Assembly (NCBI RefSeq): GCF_043641665.1
Contig: NC_092193.1
Coordinates: forward strand, 14,641,501 to 14,705,500
Origin: Enoplosus armatus
Lineage: Eukaryota; Chordata; Actinopteri; Centrarchiformes; Enoplosidae
Length of the DNA stretch: 64,000 bases
Direction: 5' to 3'
Part shown: positions 39,713 to 49,354 of the stretch, in pieces
Position numbering within the stretch: position 1 is the first letter of the stretch
Layout: each line of letters begins with the position of its first letter
Program-made: the position numbers and the translations under genes
The notes under the pieces: generated by a model
Told to the model about the DNA's origin: nothing
Seen by the model: only the letters and a program-made list of their open reading frames with translations
Database searches by the model: none

Positions 39713-42195
39713 TTTGATTTCATCATAATTGAACATCACAGTGGACATCACATCTTGAATAAAATAGTAGACTAACGAAACTGCTGGCTGCAGTGACGAC
39801 AATCATTTCAACCGCAAAACATGTTGTTTATATCATGTTAATGTTTACAGAGGTTCATTAGCTTCTTGTAAATCAAAAAATGTTAATTTTGTAAATTCCT
39901 TTAGCAAAAGAAACACAATTCAAGTCTGGAGGGGTTTAACTGTAGGTCAGCTCTTCTTTGTCTTACACCTGCGTATGTGTGTGTGTGTATATGTCTTCAT
40001 GCATGTATGAACCACTGGACAAATGGCAGTACATTGGTCTAAATGTGTATATTTTTATGTTATTTTTCGTCATTTATGTCAATGTGTGTTTGTTCCATAA
40101 AGGTCAATAATGCAAGATTGTCACATAAAGGCAACAGATGGGACAGGGTTATAGGTAATTTCACAGATGTTTGTTCTACTTTGGAAGAGAACAAACAACG
40201 TTTGAAGTGATTCATTGGATGCTGCAGTGTTTTGTTTTTGTTTTTCCCTTTAATCCCACCATCCCTTCGTGTATATTTATCACAACTGTCAACACAGGAC
40301 TCTCTTCAGCTGTCAGATTACACCCAGAAAGAAAAATAGGAAACAAAGACAGAAGGAGATGGATAGACAGAGTGTGTTTAGGTTTACATGTAGGATTCCG
40401 GTTTAATCAGTTTTGGGTGCAAGGGGGATTTTTAAATAAAGGTTGAAATACCAAAGATGTGAAAGCTGAGACACTGGAAACTATCCAGCGTTTAGTTTTG
40501 TGATTGGGAATAATGTCTACCAATTTTCATTTTTGACAATTGTTAGTTATTACTGTAATCTGACTGACTGACTGACTAGAGTAGATGGTCCATAGTGTCG
40601 GTCGGCAGGCGGTCAGTTTAGCTGTTTCTCTTTCTGGTCTTGTTTGTGGCGAGCACAGAGAAAATAATTACAGCAGGAAAAAAAAACCGGATGTACAGAT
40701 ACAATCACTTCAGAGGATTGAAACATGCCCACACACACTCAAACACACAGGCACACACACACCCACACACACACTTCATTGATGTTTGTCATGGATTTGA
40801 TGATGTGGACTGCACAGCACTGTTGCTCATTATAACAGAGAGGAAGATAACAAAGCCAGTATTGAGTGGGAGCAAAATCAAGCAAGGAACAAAGTAACAC
40901 AAGACATCAAAGAAGTGAAGCAAAAATATTGTATCTTTCTCAATATGCATGTTCTCAGTGACACATTGGATGCATCATCTATCCGCTGAAGTACGACAGG
41001 AACGACGGGAACAGATAGATCCCGATACCAACCAAGAGTGTACTCATCATATACTGACTTGGTAGAAGAAAAGTCAACAGCTGTTTGAAACCGATGAGAA
41101 GGTTAACTCCCGTGTCTCAGAATTGATTCAAATTGAGAAGTTTGCTCTCTGTGAGACACGAGAGAGGATTTCACGATCCATTATTATCAGCAAATTTGAT
41201 TTATTTCACATTTCTTTGGACATGTGTAATGTGTCTTTTACCTGAGACCCGATTCACAGACTTAAATATTACAGTAAGATAAAGGTGAGATGTGCATGAA
41301 CAACATCTGACAGGCTACTTATACAGTGTTCATGTTAATATTCAAGTCATGACCATTTATGATAATACTGAATATTCCAAATAATTTACTGCAGTGAAAA
41401 CACAAACTGCAAAAAATGACCTAAACATTACAGTGTATACAATTCTATAGATAGATTTCCTGATTACCATACCATTATTACAGTATGCTCCATGCAGTGT
41501 ATGAATTATTGTAAACAGGATAGAAAGCAGTAATCATAGCGTGTAGGTGAACTGACTATAATTACAGGATGAACTAGAAAGCACTCAGACAGCACATACC
41601 TCCACCAAAGCTGCACAGTTCACTTTATTCTATTTCAATAATGTTTTTATAAGCATCTAAATTAGTGTAGTTTGATGCAGATCTGCATTCACATATAGTG
41701 ATAGACAGCGACTTTCTTTCATTCCAGTAACTGAGTATTTGATGGCCCATATCATATAACTGCAACAAACCAAGTTTCAAGTTACAGCAGATATCCTGCT
41801 AAATAACAGACAAACAAACAAGCAAGCCATTCTTGACAGATAGGGTATCTGCAGGTCTTGAAAAGTCCTTAAAAAGCATTGAATTCAGTTCCCTCAAAAA
41901 AGGTCTGAAAAGGTATTTGAAAGTTTTAAATTCCATTTACATATTATATTTTTACTGTTATATTAATGTTAGTAATGTTAGGTATGAAATGATTTTTGGC
42001 GCAGATTACTCGCTTCTAGGAGATGTTATAAACCTAACTAAAGGTGGGAGCTTTTTCTTTTTAAGTTTGAGTCAGCACCATCAGTCCTGTAGCAAACACT
42101 GTCATGTCTGCTAGCTACAGTAGCAAGGAAGCTCATCGTCTCATGATGGACAAGTGCTGAATCTAGCAAATACTGAACTTTTCATTTTTAAAAGG
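39713..42195. other. Non-coding, no gene seen
   Basis: AT-rich. A stretch from about 41845 to 41935 (CTGCAGGTCTTGAAAAGTCC, AAAAGGTCTGAAAAGGTATT) resembles one end of a common fish DNA-transposon-derived repeat, but its other end was not identified. Confidence 0.4.
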
Positions 42196-42240
42196 TTAAT
42201 CCATCCGTCCGTTTTATACCGCTTATCTGGGTCCAGGTCT
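42196..42240 (+). repeat. Fragment of a common fish repeat
   Basis: The words TCCATCCGTCCGTTTTATAC and CGCTTATCTGGGTCCAGGTC are widespread in teleost genomes. Only this short piece is present. Confidence 0.45.
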
Positions 42241-42685
42241 CATTCATTTAATTAATCATATCATTAGGAATTATTGATAAATACTACTGGGAAGTACTGA
42301 AAACATGTGATGGAATAATAAATAATTCTTGGAAGTAATGTTCCCACTGCTTTTCCATCATACTTTCATACTTCGGCCGATTGTGAAACAGGTTTTAAAA
42401 TGCGTTCTATGTGGTATTAAAGAGGCGTTTCTGAGCCCTGCAGAAACCCTGGGTAGAGCTGACAAACTCTTTCCCCATCTCCTTAGTGTTCAAGTGAAGG
42501 ACAGGGCAGGTATGATATTCTGTATCTAGTTCAGTGAATATTCGTTGATTGCTTGCCTCTATGTTTTATGGATTAGCTGCTTGTGACTAATCACTTTGAG
42601 TAACGTCTGCTGCACCGAGTGAAACTGATACAGACCAAAGCTATCAGTGTCATGGGATTTACCAGTCAGGCTCCCTGCTGTGCCC

Positions 42686-42719
42686 GGCGCCCCTCACTGA
42701 GGTCTCAGTGAGGGGCGCC
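42686..42719. repeat. Perfect 16-bp-arm inverted repeat (34-bp palindrome)
   Basis: The left arm GGCGCCCCTCACTGAG (42686-42701) and its exact reverse complement at 42704-42719 are separated by only GT. It is GC-rich inside AT-rich surroundings, not linked to any recognised element, and not part of a gene. Confidence 0.95.
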
Positions 42720-42744
42720 TGGTGAAGTTCAAAGTGAAAACATG

Positions 42745-42769
42745 ACACACACACACACACACACACACA
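42745..42769. repeat. (AC)n microsatellite
   Basis: Uninterrupted AC repeat of about 25 bases, 25 bases after the palindrome at 42686-42719. Confidence 0.95.
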
Positions 42770-43502
42770 AGGATGAAACGACCTTTTGGGCTCATCTCCC
42801 TTCTAATCCACTTAGCGTTGTCTACCTCCTGCCCATACACCAACCCAGACAGCTCCTGTCTGAATGCAGGGACATTTATAGTGCACGTGTGTGTGTGTGT
42901 GTGTGTTGCAGTATTATTCAACAGTCATTCCAACATTAAAATTATTTTTAGGATGATGAAAGAAACTTGTTTTGAGGATGTGATGTTTTCTGAGGAAGTC
43001 ATTTGAGGACTGGAAGAGATTCTTTCCCCCTTAATGAACAAGCAACACATTTTTGTTTATATTTTTTATTTTTTGTCTGGTGGGGTTTTATCTTAGCTTG
43101 TTTTAGCTTTTCTTTGTTGTGCTGTTGTTCCTCTGTGGCTGTCAGGCATTGTTCTTGATGCAGTGTGCATCCTCCGCTGATGTTCAGTTTCAATGTGATT
43201 TGGGCTGACTTTGATGCAGTTAGAGAACTGAGGCTGGAGTTCGGATTCCTTAGCTCGTGCCACTTTTTACTAACTAACAGCACTGGTGGCATCTCAGTTT
43301 GCTGTGCTTCTCAGGAAAGATGCAGACATACATCAGCTCAGAGAAATCGTAGAGATCTGTGAAGTATTTTGGGGATCACCCGGTTATACAGTAGGAGGCT
43401 GCGTGAGTCAGAAAGCGTCTCTCGTTTCGTGAAACATCATCCCCTGTACGAGGAGACAGTCATCAGCAGAGGGGTGATGCTTCTCCAAAGGATGATGAAG
43501 TG

Positions 43503-43504
<2 letters not shown>

Positions 43505-43561
<57 letters not shown>
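43505..43561. repeat. (GT)28 microsatellite
   Basis: Uninterrupted GT repeat of about 57 bases. Confidence 0.97.
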
Positions 43562-43565
<4 letters not shown>

Positions 43566-43686
43566 AAGCCTCTAGGTGTGCTGCAGATTCAAGTTGTCAG
43601 GAGTATAGGAGGGGATTGAGACTGACAGTTTGGATATGTTACCTTGCATCCTCAGCTCAGTCTACTCAGAGTACATGCAATGACTA

Positions 43687-43707
43687 TGTGTGTGTGTGTG
43701 TGTGTGA

Positions 43708-43770
<63 letters not shown>
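43687..43770. repeat. Interrupted (TG)n microsatellite
   Basis: TG repeat of 84 bases with a single AAAG interruption near 43707. Confidence 0.97.
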
Positions 43771-43771
<1 letters not shown>

Positions 43772-43863
43772 ATGAGACCTGGGCCCATGTTTAAAAGCGA
43801 ACAATAAGACAAATTTATCGGCCAACTTATTCCCACTTACCGCAGAATGTCAGAGAAACCTTT

Positions 43864-44037
43864 AAAGAGCAACTTAACACCAGGCTGAAGTTTGAAGTCT
43901 CTTGCACGTGTACCACACCCAACAGTGATGTCACAGGGTCCTGGAGTACACTTCCACATCACTGCAGCAAGGTGAGAAATTAAACCTGCAAAAGATCAGC
44001 AAAAACAAGATTTTCAGGGGGTGTGAAGTTGCTCTTT
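43864..44037. mobile_element. MITE-like element with 18-bp inverted ends (174 bp)
   Basis: The left end AAAGAGCAACTTAACACC (43864-43881) matches the reverse complement of 44020-44037 at 17 of 18 positions. It has no coding capacity. The flanks show no clear target-site duplication, so the superfamily is unknown. Confidence 0.7.
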
Positions 44038-45717
44038 CAGAGCAGCTCTCAAGTGATCACATCATTAATCACACATCTGCTCACAGCAGGAACAGCCAAT
44101 CAGAAGCAATCATCAGAGAAGTCATACAATAAGGAGAATTAGTGTCACACTTTCAAGTGCAGACAATTAAAACATATAGGAAATGACTGGAAACAAAGGT
44201 AATGGCAGCTTTACTTTTGTTTGCCCACATCTTAGATTAAAAAAAGTGGTGTAACATTCTGTAAAATGTTCAAATCAAATGCCGGTAACAGGCTGAAATT
44301 ATACATATGCTTACGCTAATAAAAAGATTAGCTTAACATTATTATTATTATTATTTTATGCAATCACTCCAGAACAGAAGTCTCTGTGTGTTTGTACTAG
44401 TTTCAGTACAGTGCAGGACTGTAGTACTTGGTAAATAGCTTTTATTTTTACCTACCACCTGCAATAACTGATTTTTTGGCCGCTTTGGGCAACAGAAACA
44501 AGTTGTGAACACAACATTGACATGTAAATCCAGAAGGCTGAATGTGAGACCAAATAACTTGTTACATCAGGTGTTTTTTTTATGAAACCACAGGAGTTTA
44601 TTTCTGTAAATGGTTGTTTAGATACTAGATATACCATATGGGTTGTCAAATGAAATACTACTGCAGCAGTCAAGTCAGGGGTTTGTGTTTTTGGCTCTAA
44701 TCAGCTAAAGGTCAAACCAGGCAGCATGTCAGTCTCAATCAGTTCAGACGCGCTGCCTCAGTGACTCAGAGTTCTTAGAGGAAGAGGATGCAGCTACAGT
44801 AGGATTGCATGGCACCAGGCGCCGTCATGAGTATCATCTCTCTTTGCAAACTCAAAACAACTGCAGTATCCTTCCTATTGCTCACTGCAGCCCACTGAAC
44901 TGATGCTTTTGTGAACATCGGGAGCTGTGGTTTATGGTCACATTGTCATCTGTTGTAACAACGGCCATGATGCAGACAAGTGACAGAGACTTTGCGAATG
45001 TTGGCCAAGTGTTCGTATTCTGTTAATTCTTTGTGTTCCAGTTTTTTATTCATATTTTATCTTTGTGTTCCCACTCCAGGCATTGTACGCCTCGTCACTG
45101 GGGATCCTGTTCTGTGAGCCTCCACCCTGGGCTTCTTCCATTTTTTCCCGCCTAATTATGTTGTGATGACAGTTTTCCTTTGTTACCATCGAGAGTCTAA
45201 GTTTGGGCGTTGTTGTTTTTGTTTTTTCACTTCCTAGAATTACAGTGTGGGCATTGTGAATCCTGTTTGAGACTTAAACTTTGATTAGAAGAGACACAAA
45301 TAAACTTGATTTGACTTTTCAGACTTACAAAAGAAACTTTCATGTTGACTAGTTGATATTTCTTGTGCCAAACTGATCATTTCCACACTTTAATGAAATC
45401 ATAAATCTCTGCTTTGAACAAATTCACCACAGTTGTCTTCCCTCCCAGCTTTTCCAGAGAGCTGCTAAGCTGCACTCCACACTTGACTTGGGCTTAAAAT
45501 GGAGTGACTAAGCACAGATTTAATATTGGACTTATAGCTACTTAGCAATGGAAAGTACAAATTGTCAGCGTTCCTCTGAAAAGTGGAAATGTGTCGAGTT
45601 TGCACCTTGGTTTGTTTGCAACAATAAAATGCAAAAGGTTTCTCTAATAACCTGCTGACTGCTTGACTGCTCCTACATCACTGATGCTAAATTGTGTCTC
45701 TTTTAGAGGTTTTTATT

Positions 45718-45719
<2 letters not shown>
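44038..45719. other. Non-coding, no gene seen
   Basis: AT-rich with an (ATT)n run at about 44337-44355. Nothing coding. Confidence 0.5.
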
Positions 45720-45764
<45 letters not shown>

Positions 45765-45802
45765 GGGGGGGGGGGGTCAGTGTGTGTGTGTGTGTGTGTG
45801 TG
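45720..45802. repeat. (TG)n interrupted by a 29-G homopolymer
   Basis: TG repeat 45720-45748, 29 consecutive G at 45748-45776, then TCAG and a second TG repeat to 45802. The G run could form G-quadruplex DNA. Its exact length may also be a sequencing artefact. Confidence 0.9.
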
Positions 45803-46844
45803 AAAGGGAGAGAGAGGAAGCGAAAAAACCAGACAAAGCTTATGAAGGATGGATGGGTTGAAGAGACTCATGCTCTGCTGGCCAAATATAAAAGCTTATA
45901 AAGGCAACCAGTCAACATGGATGACCTATTTACGGTCAGACATACTGCCACACAAACACACAAATACACACCAGACAATGACCACAACCTGATTTTTTCT
46001 CCACAGCTATTTGGGAAGCATCTTCTGTTGGCTACATGGGGTTTTTAATCAGACTATCCCGACTTTGTAAATTAGGTGAAACAACCGATGTTTGAGACAT
46101 CTGGCCATCAGTGCTGTGCCTGTGCAGGCTGATGATGTATGTGTGATCGGACAGGGATGTTGTTCCCCAACATCTGTTCATTGGGTCGGCCATCTAAAAG
46201 TTAGTTATTTTTAGCTTCTGGGCTGATTTTCCTCCCATTCTTCTCCTCCTTGCTCCCTTGACAGCTGGCCTGTGGCAGAATCTGCTTTCCTCACTGTCTG
46301 GATAGAATCTGCCACTGTTGTTGCCTCAACATCTGGCAAATGTTAATTTACAGTTTGTAGTGAGATTTTATGTGTGTTGGCAGTCCAGGTGCAGGAACAA
46401 GCTGTAAGACTGACCTTGTGCTCTTTAATTTTGAAGTAGAATATGGAAATAGTCTGCTGATAAAACCACCTGCTGCAACAATAAAAGCTATCCTCAGCAT
46501 TTGCCATGGGAGTCAGAGTAAAGTTGTGTATTTATTCGCCTGCTCACTGGATGATGGAGGTGCAGACTCCTCTGGGTCCATGTGTTTGATGAAGTGTGTG
46601 TGTGTGTGAGTGTTTTAAGGATCCCTGCCTGTCCTTGAGTCCAGCAGTGAGGACCTTGTCTGCCTCCACGATGTCGGCTCACTGATTCATGCTATGACTC
46701 TGCCACTGACCCGTAGGATGACTCTCTGGGGGAGTGTGAAGACAGGTTGCATCCATCACACGGCCTAAGAGGCGGGCAGATGTGCACTGGCACTCACACA
46801 GACACTATATACACTCATAATAAGACTAAGAGTCTATGCTAGCA

Positions 46845-47475
46845 GCTTAAGCACAGTGGAGCTTTGAGCAAATGCTGATGTCAGCATGCTAACATGCTCA
46901 CAATGACAATGCTAGCATGTTGATGTTTAGCAGGTATACTGCATGTTTAATGTCTTAGTTTAGAGTGTTTGCATGCTAACATTTGCAAATTAGCAATACA
47001 CACAAAGTACAGCTGAGGCTGGTAGGGATGTCATTAGTTTTGCAGGTATTTGGTCATTAACCAAAGTGTTGATTAACAGAAAGGTTGACCTGAAGATTGT
47101 GATACATGAAAGGTCAGGGGATCCTCAGGGGACCACGATCACTCTGAATATCTCCATAAAAAAAAAAAAAATAGAATTCATGATGGCGCTAGAGGAAAAG
47201 TCAGTAGGATTTCTCATCTGGGCACCAAGAATGTCTATACAAAGTGTTGTGCCAGTCCCATCCAAGGGAAGAGCTTGACCTGCTGGTGGTGCTAGAACAA
47301 AAGTCAGAGGATCATCAAAGTTATTAGGATTCATCCTCTGGGGACCATGCATGTCGGTATAAAATCTCAAAGCAATCCATAGTCGATGGTTGTCAAGATA
47401 TTTCAGTCCGGGCCAAAGTGGTGGGTTGACCGTCATTGCCATCCATAGAGCCACGCTGCTAGGATGGCTAAAAGT
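46845..47475 (-). repeat. Dispersed repeat family, copy E (longest)
   Basis: Contains the inverted core (TACAGCTGAGGCTGGTAGGG, TTTTGCAGGTATTTGGTCAT). Three internal monomers follow, each with AAAGGTCAGG / AAAAGTCAGTAGG / AAAAGTCAGAGG near its start, and it closes at CATTGCCATCCATAGAGCCA and GCTGCTAGGATGGCTAAAA. Same orientation as copy A, with one more monomer. A poly-A run lies at 47159-47170. Confidence 0.8.
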
Positions 47476-49299
47476 CCAAAACCTTTAGTGGAGTAAAAGG
47501 TGCAAGAAGAGGAAATATCATCATGTCAGTGCCACAAAAATGATCTAGCCGGTGCAGGGACGCAGACGCTAATTTTGTTTGATTTCGTCTCATAAATAGC
47601 TCGTTATTTCAGAACATCTGTATACTCATGTTTGTTTATCAGATCTCTCTGTTACTCTCCTGGGCCCTATTCCAAGGAGATGCTGAGGTTTGCTGCTCTG
47701 TTGTTGTGGTCATGGTGAGTTGTTGCTGGTTGACAGTGTGAGGCTGAGTTGTTGCTGAGAACTGGGTCAGTTTGTGCGGCAGTCTGCACAGCAGCCTCTC
47801 AGTGCCTGCGTTTTGTCTCCCAGCAAACAAAAAAAATGGTGCCAGATTTCGACCAGATCCTTCAGATACGGGATCTGTAAACAGAGTGTTTTCCAGGCCT
47901 GTCAAAAAAAGTGGGACTTAGCCACCCTGAGGCTTTGTAGATGGGTTTTTGTTGCAGTTTGTGTATGTGTGATCATGTGTGAAAATATGTGAGCGTTGGG
48001 CATGTGTGCAAAGAATTCATGTCTGCCATCATTTAAATTTAGCTTAAATCCCATTTCATCCTGTTTGATCCCATTGATGCCGACGCATTGAAACAGTCAC
48101 ATATGATTAGGCGTTCAAGAGGCTGTTTTTTCAATTCAACTTGCTAGAAAGACACTTGAGGCGAAGCGCACAGCACAGAGAGACTGGCGGCTTTTGGCTC
48201 TTTTAACACTGCCCATTAAGCACAAACCAACCCATATATTATTAATCTGTTTGGCTCTGCCTCCCTCCACTGCCAGCATCAGAGTGCATTTTAACATGAT
48301 ACTCCCTGGTGATGATGATATATTCTCTCTCTTTTCCACTTCATCTGAAAAACAAACAACCAAGCAAATAGTCAAGAGTTTAAAATCTGGGGGTTTCTGA
48401 AAGGAAAAAACTATCCTGTTTCCCACTCTTGAGTTTAGCCAGATTTTCCTCAAGTGTCAAAGAATTCATACCACTTCCTGCTAACGAGATGGACACTGAG
48501 TTGTGTTCCAGATCTAACGCCAGGTGCTCTTTGACTGTCTCTGAGTTGAAAACAGTGTGTGGGAGAGATGACAGGTTGCCCGAAGGAATGTTAAAGCACA
48601 AGTGATTCATCTCATCTTCGTGCAAGGAGGACCAAAAAACAATTTTTAATTCATACCCAGCAAAATGCCACATCCTACGCATACATGCATCAACACATAC
48701 CTGATCAAACACATAATATGCCTTATGTGACACAGTGATTCAAACACTCTTTGCTCCTCACATTTCATGGGTGCGGCGTTGCGTGGCTTCCAGGCCATCA
48801 TGGCATGATTGTTGAGGAGCACAGTCTGTGTATATTCGTGGTGATAATAAATTCATTGTGTTTGTCAAAATGGAGCAGACGGTCGCAGTGCTGAAAGGAG
48901 AGCTGAGGAGATGCAACATGCATGAATTCAGCTGAAGCAAGAAGCTCGCTCGCATGGCTCCCAGTGTCCCAGTACTCCAACTGAAACCATAGATGAATTA
49001 GTGAAAAGACAAATTATCTTAAATATCTTACACAGATCCATGTTCCTGTAATGGGGTCTTGTCAGTTGTATTTAAATGCCGTGTCATGATATGTCTCAAA
49101 TCTCCACAGCTTTCAGTACAATATCACTTAAACTGCAGGAAGCATAGATAATTTACAGCCGTGTGGATGTAATTTTTATGAGCTTGGGAGATGAGAGATT
49201 CTCTAGAATCATGTCTTTATTCATTCTTCTTTTTTTCTGTTTTTCTACCCTCTCTCTGCTTCCATCCTGTTCCTGTCTTCCTTCTGTGTCGTCTTGCAG
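47476..49299. other. Sequence just upstream of the lingo3 coding exons; no gene seen
   Basis: Presumed end of the 5' UTR intron of lingo3, with its pyrimidine tract at 49227-49297. No repeat family or coding exon was recognised. Confidence 0.45.
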
Positions 49300-49354
49300 G
49301 TGTGTGGTGCACTGACCCTGCCTGCGACAGGCGAGGAGTCAGAAGACCAGGGCC
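49300..49354 (+). other. lingo3: 5' UTR part of lingo3 exon carrying the start codon
   Basis: A long pyrimidine tract (about 49227-49297) ends in TTGCAG, with AG at 49298-49299, 55 bases before the lingo3 start codon. This is a strong splice acceptor. It fits the usual LINGO layout, in which non-coding exons lie upstream of the coding exon. The upstream donor cannot be assigned from sequence alone. Confidence 0.75.

Noticed and set aside
43505..43770. Regular repeats that might suggest a CRISPR array
   Set aside because: They are dinucleotide microsatellites with no repeat-spacer pattern, in a vertebrate genome.
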